Source: an uncultured Muribaculaceae bacterium
GTDB taxonomy: Bacteria > Bacteroidota > Bacteroidia > Bacteroidales > Muribaculaceae
NCBI GenBank assembly: GCA_910579845.1
Contig: CAJTWL010000017.1
Coordinates: 1-44,329 of the forward strand
Direction of reading: 5' to 3'
Length of the DNA stretch: 44,329 nucleotides
Shown: positions 9,201-16,253 of the stretch, piece after piece
How the letters are laid out: each line of letters opens with the position of its first letter
Numbering within the stretch: position 1 is the stretch's first letter
The notes under the pieces: generated by a model
What the model was told of the DNA's origin: nothing
Seen by the model: only the letters and a program-made list of their open reading frames with translations
Databases searched by the model: none
Position numbers and translations under genes: made by a program

Positions 9201-9920
9201 GAGTCGATAGTTGATCCTCGAATAATGGAAATAGTGAAAAAGCGTTTCGAAGAAGTTGGGGAGAATAAATTTGCTAAAAGTCTTATAGAGTCTCCTTTAT
9301 ATTCAGATACAAACGCAGAGATAAAAAGGGTGAGGTGTTTTACAGGGATCAAAGCTGATTCTCTCGCATGTGTTCGACATGATGAAAAAGGAAAAGCGAT
9401 AGGGTATTCTCAGACACAAAATAACCATCATATTGCCTTATATCGCAAAGCAGATGGCACGGTTGTTGAAACAACTGTAAGTTTCTGGGATTGTGTATTG
9501 AGGAAGCGATATGGACTTCCGATTATAGTGACAGATCCCGTTGCTGCATGGGATAAACTGTCGCAGATGGATGATAATGAAGATATTCAAAGGTTGGCAA
9601 AAGGCTTGCCGCCTGTAGATTCAGAATTATATATGACTCTGCGTAGAAATGAGATGTTTGTTCTTGGTATGTCGGATGATGAGTGGAATGATGCCGTAAC
9701 ATCATTAGACCTGTCAACAATAAACAAGCATCTGTATAGGGTTTGGAAGTTAAGCCCTAATGATTATTTTTTTAAATTTCATACTGATACAATTGCAAGG
9801 ATAGAGAAGGGAGACAAGGAAATGAAACAATATTATAGAGCAGGATCTATTAGAGCTTTGGAGGCATTGTGTCCGCGAAAAGTGAAAGTCTCTATGCTTG
9901 GTAGAATAATACTTGAATAG
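6207..9920 (+). CDS. cas9: CRISPR-associated endonuclease Cas9, subtype II-C
   Basis: A 1237-aa RNA-guided DNA nuclease with all catalytic parts. RuvC-I is at the N-terminus (GLDLGTASIGW, D7), followed by an arginine-rich bridge helix near 57-80 (RTAGRTARKLLDRFQMRR). RuvC-II is IELAREL with E564. The HNH domain (about 610-680) has YEIEHIIPRSRLFDDS with H644, N658 and N667 in the positions of SpCas9 H840, N854 and N863, plus CMYC and CREC pairs that may bind zinc. RuvC-III is HHAIDALVIAL with H812 and D815. The C-terminal third would hold the PAM-interacting domain. The start codon follows a clear promoter and fits the family N-terminus. cas1 starts 6 bp after its stop. No csn2 or cas4 is present, which defines II-C. 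It appears fully active. Confidence 0.97.
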   Translation: MKVLGLDLGTASIGWSLIELNDDRTINRLLGLGSRIIQFDNKEESEFSAGRGETVCSQRTAGRTARKLLDRFQMRRTSLKDAMIELGLMDSDNKFPSLSPLEIWKLRSDAATDGFRLTLPQIARVLLHLNQRRGYKHAKSDLADSKQTEYVKKVNSRFAEIREAGLTVGQYFYLKLKESEETSVNGNKFYTYRIKEKVLPREAYAEEFDRIMHSQQTYYPEILTDENIGKLKQIIFFQRPLKSCKHLVSFCEFEKKLFKDRNGKIVESGPKVAPRTSPLAQVCRIYEAINNIRLYNPRHKGRQAYAPSLFDNDLDIPVDARKFNYEYELTHEERKRVFDYLNTHEKLSETELLRILGLRKADGFKSDKALGKGIQGNVTYCKIAAALEGLADKETLLKFDLKIEDTAFVDTDTGEIIQQISNEYREEPLYRLWHTLYSISDKNELYSCLRSKFGINDNDVLERLFAIDFVGAGYSNKSAKFMRKLIPNLMKGYGYSEACTLVNVNHSDSMTKEENERRELKSRLDVLPKGTLRQPIVEKIVNQTINLVNAVIDEYGEIDEVRIELARELKMSRDERAKTIERINRQERENSRLAAQIAELDIIPTRRRIQKMRMLLETGNKCMYCGKVVTPTRFVEGHGYEIEHIIPRSRLFDDSFSNKVCSCRECNQAKGALTAYDFMKGRSEQEFNEYCDRVEKLYKEEKISKSKRNKLMMAAKDIPQDFIERDLRESQYIAKKTREVLLDVIRNVHASSGAVTSYFRHVWGYDDILHDLNFRKYKDAGLTELVEYESHRQVHRKERITNWSKRKDHRHHAIDALVIALTRQSHVQRLNTLNALSDKNFFNENLDKWAEKQPHFSVSEVLSALDTVSVSFKAGKKLTTPGKRYVKKNGKRVCVQNGILVPRGPLTKESVYGKIMVYDGKKSIKQAIKNPDLIIDPQIRSLVKELLDRNDGDESKMIKSLKKTPLKVRDKEISEIGCYRREFVINYDLSDFKKLKEAESIVDPRIMEIVKKRFEEVGENKFAKSLIESPLYSDTNAEIKRVRCFTGIKADSLACVRHDEKGKAIGYSQTQNNHHIALYRKADGTVVETTVSFWDCVLRKRYGLPIIVTDPVAAWDKLSQMDDNEDIQRLAKGLPPVDSELYMTLRRNEMFVLGMSDDEWNDAVTSLDLSTINKHLYRVWKLSPNDYFFKFHTDTIARIEKGDKEMKQYYRAGSIRALEALCPRKVKVSMLGRIILE

Positions 9921-9926
9921 CTTTTT

Positions 9927-10844
9927 ATGATAAAGAAGACGTTGTGCTTTTCAAATAGGGCATATTTGTCATTGAAATTTAAGCAGCTGGTTATTAATAA
10001 TGTGGATCCGGAAACCGGTTGCGAACAGGTATTGACGCGTCCCATTGAAGACATAGGAGTCTTAATAATAGAGAGTTCTCAAGTAACAATCACTTCCGCT
10101 TTGATGTCATCATTGCTTGATGCGAATGTTGCGGTGGTGTTTTGCGATGCTAAGCATATGCCGTCGGGTCTGATGTTGCCTCTTGATGGTAATACGTTAC
10201 AGTCGGAACGGTTCGGCAATCAAGTGAAGGCTTCCTTGCCATTAAAAAAACAATTATGGCAACAGACAATCTCAGCTAAGATTCGAAATCAGGCGGCAGT
10301 CTTAAAGAAGGCAAACGGTACTGAAATAGGAAATATGTTGAAGTGGTCTACATTGGTCAGAAGTGGTGATCCTGATAATCTTGAAGGAAGGGCGGCGGCA
10401 TATTATTGGAAGAACCTGTTTGAGAATATTCCAGGATTTGTTCGTAGACAGGAAGGGGAAGATCCAAATTCTATGCTTAATTATGGCTATGCCCTATTGA
10501 GGGCAATAATAGCGAGAAGTCTGGTAGGAAGCGGATTATTGCCGACATTGGGGATTCATCATTCCAATAAATATAACGCATATTGTCTGGCTGACGACAT
10601 AATGGAACCATATAGACCTTATGTGGATCAATTGGTTGTGGATATTATAAAGAATAAGGATTTGTCTTTTGAACTGACAAATGTTTCAAAGAAGATATTG
10701 TTATCAATCCCATCATTGGATGTCAGATTAAAGGGTTTGAACAGGCCATTGATGGTAGCGGCTTCTATGACTTCAGCGTCTTTGGCAAAGTGTTATAGCG
10801 GAGAGAGCCGAAAACTTGTATATCCGGAGATTTCGTTAGAATAA
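9927..10844 (+). CDS. cas1: CRISPR integrase Cas1 (type II)
   Basis: A 305-aa Cas1 of normal type II length, the catalytic subunit of the Cas1-Cas2 complex that inserts new spacers. The three metal-binding residues are visible: E153 in NLEGRAAAYYW, H212 in LGIHHSNKYN and E227 in CLADDIMEPYRP, with the same spacing as in SpCas1 (E149, H205, E220). The N-terminal beta domain contains the typical GVLIIESSQVTIT segment. It starts 6 bp after cas9 and ends 13 bp before cas2, so all three genes form one operon. Confidence 0.97.
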   Translation: MIKKTLCFSNRAYLSLKFKQLVINNVDPETGCEQVLTRPIEDIGVLIIESSQVTITSALMSSLLDANVAVVFCDAKHMPSGLMLPLDGNTLQSERFGNQVKASLPLKKQLWQQTISAKIRNQAAVLKKANGTEIGNMLKWSTLVRSGDPDNLEGRAAAYYWKNLFENIPGFVRRQEGEDPNSMLNYGYALLRAIIARSLVGSGLLPTLGIHHSNKYNAYCLADDIMEPYRPYVDQLVVDIIKNKDLSFELTNVSKKILLSIPSLDVRLKGLNRPLMVAASMTSASLAKCYSGESRKLVYPEISLE

Positions 10845-10857
10845 AAGAGGTATTTAT

Positions 10858-11208
10858 ATGGCTGAACTGTGTTCATATGACAGGATTAGCTCTTATCAGC
10901 TTATGTGGATTTTGATAATGTTTGATTTGCCGACTGAAACTAAGTTTCAGCGAAAGATGGCGTCTGACTTCAGAAAAAGATTGCAGTCTGATGGCTTTAC
11001 TATGTTTCAGTTCTCCATATATGTCAGAAACTGTGCTTCAAGGGAGAATACGCAGGTCCATATTGATAGGGTTAAAAATTTTCTTCCGTCTGAAGGAAAA
11101 GTATGTATTATATGTATCACTGAACGCCAATTTAACGAGATTCTATTATTTGAGGGATCCAAGAAGACTGAGTCATTACCTCCCGCCATACAATTAGAGT
11201 TATTTTAA
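10858..11208 (+). CDS. cas2: CRISPR integrase subunit Cas2
   Basis: A 116-aa Cas2 with a ferredoxin-like fold, the structural partner of Cas1 in spacer integration. The first beta strand is WILIMFDLPTET with the conserved Asp at D23; the second conserved region is FTMFQFSIYVRNC. A GAGG lies about 10 nt before the ATG. It is the last gene of the operon and is followed by a strong terminator and then the array. Confidence 0.95.
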   Translation: MAELCSYDRISSYQLMWILIMFDLPTETKFQRKMASDFRKRLQSDGFTMFQFSIYVRNCASRENTQVHIDRVKNFLPSEGKVCIICITERQFNEILLFEGSKKTESLPPAIQLELF

Positions 11209-11216
11209 TAATCATT

Positions 11217-11258
11217 AGAAAATAAAAACTCGGTTAAACAACCGAGTTTTTTATTTTC
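11217..11258. terminator. Bidirectional terminator between cas2 and the CRISPR array
   Basis: ACTCGGTT-AAAC-AACCGAGT (11228-11247) is flanked by A-rich sequence on the left and T-rich on the right, extending the dyad to GAAAATA ... TATTTTC. It can end the cas operon from the left and the array transcript from the right. Confidence 0.88.
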
Positions 11259-11305
11259 TACCAATCTGCATAAGGTGTTGTATATTAAATATATAATACA
11301 ATTGA
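11259..11305. other. CRISPR leader candidate on the cas2 side
   Basis: A short AT-rich stretch (TATATTAAATATATAATACA and neighbours) between the terminator and the first perfect repeat. The opposite end of the array has the degenerate repeat, which usually marks the oldest end, so new spacers are probably added here. That is inferred from repeat decay only. Confidence 0.5.
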
Positions 11306-12180
11306 GGTGTGATTGATAGTGCAAAAATAATAAATTCGAAGCAAATCACAACGGCTTCACTTATTCAATCTTTTTTACCTTGGGTGTGATTGATAGTGCA
11401 AAAATAATAAATTCGAAGCAAATCACAACGACTTGTGCTCATTTCGCGGTTACTTTTAGGTGTGATTGATAGTGCAAAAATAATAAATTCGAAGCAAATC
11501 ACAACTTTAATCGGTGTTTAACGGAGCTTTAATCGGTGTGATTGATAGTGCAAAAATAATAAATTCGAAGCAAATCACAACACACAGTCGTAACGCATGA
11601 CCCCGTCGCCGGGTGTGATTGATAGTGCAAAAATAATAAATTCGAAGCAAATCACAACATAGAGCAGCTCCTTATATTCGCCGGGGTGGTGTGATTGATA
11701 GTGCAAAAATAATAAATTCGAAGCAAATCACAACGATGCGGCCATTCTCAATACCAAACTTCGGGTGTGATTGATAGTGCAAAAATAATAAATTCGAAGC
11801 AAATCACAACGGGCCATGCGCCGATCCACCAGGGGCGAAGGGTGTGATTGATAGTGCAAAAATAATAAATTCGAAGCAAATCACAACGTGATAGGTTTCT
11901 TTTGTCTAATACTATAGGTGTGATTGATAGTGCAAAAATAATAAATTCGAAGCAAATCACAACAGAAATAACGTATCTTAAAAGGCTGGATCTGGTGTGA
12001 TTGATAGTGCAAAAATAATAAATTCGAAGCAAATCACAACACGACGGAAACGAGTCAGAATTTCGCGAACGGTGTGATTGATAGTGCAAAAATAATAAAT
12101 TCGAAGCAAATCACAACATGAAGGCCTCCATGATGATAATCGTCACGGGTGTGATTGATAGTGTAAAATAATAAATGTTT
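11306..12180 (-). CRISPR. Type II-C CRISPR array: 11 perfect 47-bp repeats, 1 degenerate repeat, 11 spacers
   Basis: Repeats start at 11306, 11383, 11459, 11535, 11612, 11688, 11764, 11841, 11917, 11994 and 12071, all identical, with spacers of 29-30 nt. A twelfth, degenerate repeat begins at 12148 and keeps only its first 32 or so bases. The plus-strand repeat begins GGTGTGATTGATAGTG and ends GCAAATCACAAC. Read on the minus strand it begins GTTGTGATTTGCTTCG, the crRNA-handle orientation of Bacteroidetes II-C repeats, and it pairs with the tracrRNA at 6070-6100. Transcription is therefore leftward, toward cas2. In that orientation each intact repeat holds TTG (repeat bases 2-4), 19 bp, then TATTTTTG (24-31), a Bacteroidetes promoter directed into the next spacer. 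No spacer source could be identified by eye. Confidence 0.97.
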
Positions 12181-12190
12181 ACGATAAAAT

Positions 12191-12229
12191 AAAAAAGCAT
12201 GGTCCGCAGTTTTGCAGCCATGCTTTTTT
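12191..12229. terminator. Terminator between rpmH and the CRISPR array
   Basis: AAAAAAGCATGG (12191-12202) and CCATGCTTTTTT (12218-12229) form a perfect 12-bp arm pair around a 15-nt loop. On the minus strand it ends rpmH just before the array; the T-tract in both directions makes it bidirectional. Confidence 0.85.
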
Positions 12230-12248
12230 CATTAAAGTTTCCGGTCGG

Positions 12249-12404
12249 TTATTTGCTTGCGATATGATCAGAAACTGTTAATGAAGCGCGTCCTTTTGCA
12301 CGACGACGTGCCAAGACCTTACGGCCATCTTTTGTAGCCATTCTTTCGCGGAAACCATGTTTGTTGATTCTGCGACGGTTAGAAGGTTGAAAAGTTCTTT
12401 TCAT
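12249..12404 (-). CDS. rpmH: 50S ribosomal protein L34
   Basis: A 51-aa, very basic protein starting MKRTFQPSNRRRINKHGFR and ending in a short Bacteroidetes-type tail (LTVSDHIASK). The L34 signature and length are unmistakable. L34 is a small structural protein of the large ribosomal subunit that binds 23S rRNA. It is divergent from efp. On the minus strand it lies directly upstream of the CRISPR array, separated by its own terminator. Confidence 0.97.
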   Translation of the reverse strand: MKRTFQPSNRRRINKHGFRERMATKDGRKVLARRRAKGRASLTVSDHIASK

Positions 12405-12495
12405 TGTATGATATTTTAATTATTTCACGTGAATAAATATCGTCTGTATGCAGAGTCTGTTTCGAGCAAAAAAAGACGTTCCTGCATTCGAATTG

Positions 12496-12527
12496 CAAAA
12501 TTAACTAAACAATTTTGATTAGGCAAA
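12496..12527 (-). promoter_or_regulatory. rpmH promoter
   Basis: On the minus strand TTTG (12527-12524), 20 bp, then TAATTTTG (12503-12496): a full match to the Bacteroidetes consensus. The leader to the rpmH ATG would be about 85 nt. Confidence 0.75.
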
Positions 12528-12550
12528 TTTTATGTCTCAAAAAAAATTAC

Positions 12551-12558
12551 TAATTTTG
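12551..12558 (+). promoter_or_regulatory. Probable -7 element of the efp promoter, and a leader palindrome
   Basis: TAATTTTG at 12551-12558 matches the -7 consensus, but the expected -33 position (12527-12530, ATTT) is weak. The leader of about 85 nt contains a 16-bp palindrome GAAGTTATATAACTTC at 12613-12628. Confidence 0.5.
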
Positions 12559-12649
12559 TAATTGTATATATCACTGTTGTGAAAACGCAGCTGAATTTTT
12601 AAGAGAATAATAGAAGTTATATAACTTCATAAAAGAATACGAAATATTT

Positions 12650-13213
12650 ATGAACGCTCAGGACATTAAGAACGGCACATGCATTCGCCTTGACGGCCGT
12701 CTCTATTTCTGCGTGGAGTTTCTTCACGTAAAGCCCGGTAAGGGGAACACATTTATGCGTACAAAACTCAAGGATGTTGTTGACGGTCGCGTTATCGAAC
12801 GTCGTTTCAATATCGGTGAGAAACTTGAGGATGTTCGTGTTGAACGTCGTCCATATCAGTATCTTTATGCTGATGGAGAGGATGATATCTTCATGAACAA
12901 TGAGACATTCGAGCAGATACCTATCAGCAAAGATCTCGTTACAGGCGCAGCTTTTATGAAAGAGGGTGATACTGTAGAGGTTGTCAGTGATGCATCTACA
13001 AATACCGTACTTTATGCCGAGATGCCGATGAAGACTGTGCTTAAGATTACATATACTGAACCTGGTCTTAAAGGCGATACAGCCACCAACACACTGAAGC
13101 CCGCCACTGTCGAGACCGGTGCGACAGTGCGCGTACCATTATTTATCAACGAGGGTGAACTCATTGAGATCGACACTCGCGATGGCAGTTATGTAGGTCG
13201 TGTGAAAGCTTAA
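12650..13213 (+). CDS. efp: Translation elongation factor P
   Basis: A 187-aa EF-P with the KOW-like N-domain (residues 3-62), OB domain and C-terminal domain. The tip loop HVKPGKGNTF carries the conserved Lys at residue 32 that many species modify. EF-P relieves ribosome stalling at polyproline stretches. No modification genes (epmA, epmB) are in the window. It is divergent from rpmH, an arrangement familiar in Bacteroidales, and ends at a clear terminator. Confidence 0.97.
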   Translation: MNAQDIKNGTCIRLDGRLYFCVEFLHVKPGKGNTFMRTKLKDVVDGRVIERRFNIGEKLEDVRVERRPYQYLYADGEDDIFMNNETFEQIPISKDLVTGAAFMKEGDTVEVVSDASTNTVLYAEMPMKTVLKITYTEPGLKGDTATNTLKPATVETGATVRVPLFINEGELIEIDTRDGSYVGRVKA

Positions 13214-13234
13214 TTCTCCTAAATTAAATAACAG

Positions 13235-13280
13235 AGGTCCGGTATATTGCAACATGCGATATCGGACCTTGTTTTCTTTT
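13235..13280 (+). terminator. efp terminator
   Basis: AGGTCCGGTAT (13235-13245) pairs with ATATCGGACCT (13259-13269) over 11 bp with one G-U pair, followed by TGTTTTCTTTT. This makes an upstream start at 13247 for the next gene unlikely. Confidence 0.75.
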
Positions 13281-13312
13281 ATATTCCCACGTTTCCCAAA
13301 ATCAAAAGAGTT

Positions 13313-14314
13313 ATGCTGATTTCCATAATTGTGCCTGTATATAACCGTCCTGATGAGGTCTCGGATCTTATGAAAAGTCTTAGAGAACAGACTGACAAAG
13401 GCTTTGAACTCATACTTGTAGAGGATGGATCTACCGTACCTTCGCTACCGGACAATTACATTGAGAATGATTTCCGTCTCAAGTATTATAAGAAGAGTAA
13501 TGAGGGACGAAGCATCGCACGCAATTATGGTCTTGAGCATGCCGAAGGCGATTTTTTTGTCTTTGTGGATTCCGATTGTATTCTTCCCCCGGATTATATT
13601 TCCGGTTTGCGCAAGAATCTGGAAAGAGGAGAAGTCGACTGTTTCGGCGGACCTGATGCCGCGCATGAATCCTTTACCGATATACAGAAAGCGATAAATT
13701 ATTCGATGACCGCTTTTCTCACTACCGGCGGTATACGGGGTGGCAAGGTCTCTATGGAAAAGTTTACTCCCAGGACATTCAATATGGGATTCTCACGACG
13801 TGTTTATGAGAAAGTAGGCGGATTCCGCGAAATGTTCAGCGAGGATATAGATATGAGTACCCGTATACGTCTTGCCGGGTACAACATCGTTCTTTTTCCT
13901 GAAGTATACGTCTATCATAAACGTCGGGTAAATATGAAAAAATTCTGGAAACAGGTTCATGTTTTCGGTATGTCCCGTATTACGCTTGAACTCTTATATC
14001 CCGGATCAATGAAACTTGTGCATTGGCTTCCGGCCGTGTTTACGATAGGATGTGTTCTTCTTCTTGTGGGTTCTGTATTCGTTCATTGGCTTCTGTTGCC
14101 TTTTGTAATCTATATATTGTTATTCTGGATCGGAGCGATGATTGAAACGAAAAGTCTTAAGATATCAGTGATGGCTGTGCCGGCGGCGTTTGTACAGCTT
14201 TTCGGATATGGAACCGGTTTTATAAAGTCATATTTCTCCAAGATTATACTTGGTAAAGGTCGAAACATTGAAAAGGAGATAGAGATCAGAAAGGGTAGTA
14301 ATGAAGGATTATAA
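13313..14314 (+). CDS. Family 2 glycosyltransferase (membrane-anchored)
   Basis: A 333-aa GT2 enzyme. The GT-A nucleotide-binding start is ISIIVPVYNRPDEV, the metal-binding DxD is in FVFVDSDC, and the acceptor-side ED motif is in SEDIDMSTRIRLAGY. Two or three C-terminal membrane helices (about 235-290) anchor it. I chose ATG 13313 because a 13247 start would lie inside the efp terminator hairpin and adds a non-homologous tail, while GT2 proteins start directly at this strand. It probably extends a cell-surface glycan; donor and acceptor cannot be read. radC overlaps its last 14 bp, so the two are translationally coupled although functionally unrelated. Confidence 0.88.
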   Translation: MLISIIVPVYNRPDEVSDLMKSLREQTDKGFELILVEDGSTVPSLPDNYIENDFRLKYYKKSNEGRSIARNYGLEHAEGDFFVFVDSDCILPPDYISGLRKNLERGEVDCFGGPDAAHESFTDIQKAINYSMTAFLTTGGIRGGKVSMEKFTPRTFNMGFSRRVYEKVGGFREMFSEDIDMSTRIRLAGYNIVLFPEVYVYHKRRVNMKKFWKQVHVFGMSRITLELLYPGSMKLVHWLPAVFTIGCVLLLVGSVFVHWLLLPFVIYILLFWIGAMIETKSLKISVMAVPAAFVQLFGYGTGFIKSYFSKIILGKGRNIEKEIEIRKGSNEGL

Positions 14315-15017
14315 GGAATTTGAAAAAGATGTGAAGACTCTTACCGTAAAGGAGATGAGTCCTGATGAACAGCCGCGGGAAAGAGCTCTCCGATATGGTT
14401 GTGGTTCACTCAGTCTGGCAGAGTTGTGGGCGTTGATCCTCCGGACCGGTATTCCAGGCACTCCGATAACGCAGCTTTGCCGTAATCTGATGAATTTTTG
14501 TGGGGGCAGTCTGTATCAGCTTGAGCGTATGGAATATGAACGTTTCAAGGAGGTTGGCGGTATAGGAACCACCAAAGCGCTTCAGATAGAAGCTGTAATG
14601 GAACTTATACGCAGATATAATAAAGAGCAGGCATGTAAAAGGACGCGGATCAGACAGTCTACGGATATTTTTAATGTAATGCATCCGGTAATAGGAAATC
14701 TGTCACATGAGGAGGTATGGGCATTGTATCTTAGCCGTAACAATGAGGTGATTTCGCAGGACAGAATTACATCCGGAAGCTCTGTCGCATCAATATTTGA
14801 CATAAAGAAGATAATGCGGCAGGCATTGCTGCACAAAGCCGAGTGTGTGGTTATGTGTCACAATCATCCTTCCGGCAATCTGAATCCGAGTGCACAGGAT
14901 GATCAGATAACACAAAAACTGAAAGAGGCATGCCGGACTATGGATTTGCGGATGCTCGACCATCTTGTGATCACTGCGTCAGGATTCTATTCCTACAACG
15001 ATAACGGCAGGATGTAA
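14301..15017 (+). CDS. radC: RadC family JAB-domain protein
   Basis: A 238-aa protein with an N-terminal helix-hairpin-helix-like region (about 25-100, SLAELWALILRTG and FKEVGGIGTTKALQ) and a C-terminal JAB/MPN domain with the metal motif in VVMCHNHPSGNLNPSAQD and an upstream Glu in EEVWALYLS. Despite the name, a DNA-repair role is not supported by current work on RadC; the JAB fold suggests a metal-dependent hydrolase. It starts within the 3' end of the glycosyltransferase gene and is convergent with the GH3 lipoprotein, 27 bp away. Confidence 0.93.
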   Translation: MKDYKEFEKDVKTLTVKEMSPDEQPRERALRYGCGSLSLAELWALILRTGIPGTPITQLCRNLMNFCGGSLYQLERMEYERFKEVGGIGTTKALQIEAVMELIRRYNKEQACKRTRIRQSTDIFNVMHPVIGNLSHEEVWALYLSRNNEVISQDRITSGSSVASIFDIKKIMRQALLHKAECVVMCHNHPSGNLNPSAQDDQITQKLKEACRTMDLRMLDHLVITASGFYSYNDNGRM

Positions 15018-15044
15018 CGATTTTTCAAGAATGTCAAACGGTTT

Positions 15045-16253
15045 CTAATGAGTGGAATGATGTCGCAATGCGCGTTGGATGCGTCTCGTGTCTGGTGTGA
15101 CGATTGAGTCTGTCGACAATATTTCAGCGTGTTTGCCTGTATTGAGAAGATATTTGTAAATGAGTATTCTTCTTACGTGGTCATTCAGAATATTCTCTTC
15201 GATTCTACCGAATTTTACCGCATCAAGAATGTTGTTTATCTCGGCTTGAGTGTCAGAAGGTGCAAGAATGATGTCAGAGCCTGCTTCCACTGCTTTTTCG
15301 GCTCCGAGTCCGAGTGCTCCTTGCATATTCAGTGCATCAGTCAGGACCAATCCCTTGAAGCCAAGATCATTTCTCAATAAATCTGTTATCACCGGTTTGG
15401 AGAGTGCCGCCGGCAATCCTTCAGGATCTATTGCCGGAAAAGCAAGATGTCCGATCATTATTCCCGAAAGCCCGTTGCTGATATATGTCTTGAATGGTTT
15501 GAGGTCTATGCTGTCAAGGCTTTGCAGACTTTTTTCAATTACCGGCATATGTTTGTGGCTGTCGCCGAGTGCGGCTCCATGCCCCGGAAAATGTTTGGCA
15601 ACGCTTATCACATTCCCGCTCTCCACACCGCTTGCATATGCTATGGCAAGATTTGAGACCCGTTCGGGATCTGTGCCGAAAGATCTTTTGCCTATGAATT
15701 CATTCTTTGAGGAAATGTCAAGCACCGGACCGAGAATCATATTTATACCCAGTTTACGGCTTTCATCAGCCACCTCTCTGCCGTAATCGAACATAGTCTG
15801 CTCGTCCACATGTGCATCTATATCTGCGTTTACAGGAAATTCCGGAGCGTCGTGAAGCCGCATTCCAAGTCCCCATTCAGCATCGATAGCTATAAAAGGA
15901 GGCGTCTTGGAATATGCCGTAAATGTGTCGATTATTGCCGTGGCTGATTTAATATCGCCCTTGAGCAGGATAATGCCTCCTATTCCCGATTCTGCATATC
16001 CTTTGATCCGCGCAATAGAATATGGATTTGAATCGGTCATGACAGCGGGCATTATAAGTTGGGCTATCTTCCCTATAGTGTCGAGTCGTTGAAGCACACT
16101 GTCGGCATAAGCTGTGGCGTCGCGGGTTATGTCCGCTATCTCGACATCCGGTTTGTTTTCCGCCGGTTTCCCCGATACCGAGCATCCTGTGTTGATAGTA
16201 GTGGATATCAACAGACATGAGAACAGGGTATATATTTGCCTACGGAAGAGCAT
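15045..16253 (-). CDS. Glycoside hydrolase family 3 lipoprotein (NagZ-like beta-N-acetylhexosaminidase)
   Basis: A 402-aa protein with a lipoprotein signal (lipobox TINTGC near residue 23) and a single GH3 N-terminal barrel. The NagZ-type signature is complete: KHFPGHGAALGDSHKHMPVI with the catalytic His/Asp loop, and LVLTDALNMQGA with the nucleophile Asp. NagZ enzymes remove GlcNAc from peptidoglycan fragments. The lipobox places this one in the periplasm or at the outer membrane rather than the cytosol, and unlike many Bacteroidetes relatives it is not fused to a beta-lactamase-like domain. Its start overlaps the end of the upstream 5'-nucleotidase gene by 14 bp, suggesting coupled translation and a shared role in salvage. 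Confidence 0.88.
   Translation of the reverse strand: MLFRRQIYTLFSCLLISTTINTGCSVSGKPAENKPDVEIADITRDATAYADSVLQRLDTIGKIAQLIMPAVMTDSNPYSIARIKGYAESGIGGIILLKGDIKSATAIIDTFTAYSKTPPFIAIDAEWGLGMRLHDAPEFPVNADIDAHVDEQTMFDYGREVADESRKLGINMILGPVLDISSKNEFIGKRSFGTDPERVSNLAIAYASGVESGNVISVAKHFPGHGAALGDSHKHMPVIEKSLQSLDSIDLKPFKTYISNGLSGIMIGHLAFPAIDPEGLPAALSKPVITDLLRNDLGFKGLVLTDALNMQGALGLGAEKAVEAGSDIILAPSDTQAEINNILDAVKFGRIEENILNDHVRRILIYKYLLNTGKHAEILSTDSIVTPDTRRIQRALRHHSTH

Noticed and set aside
11748..12089. 113-aa minus-strand open frame with a repeating VVICFEFIIFALSITP pattern
   Set aside because: It is the CRISPR repeat translated; the periodicity comes from repeats and spacers and there is no start region of a real gene.
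11209..12248. csn2 or cas4 gene, or an anti-CRISPR gene, near the array
   Set aside because: No open frame of suitable size outside repeats and rpmH; the locus is II-C with three cas genes.
13247..13312. Upstream start for the family 2 glycosyltransferase
   Set aside because: The codons lie within the efp terminator hairpin and T-tract and add residues not typical of the family.
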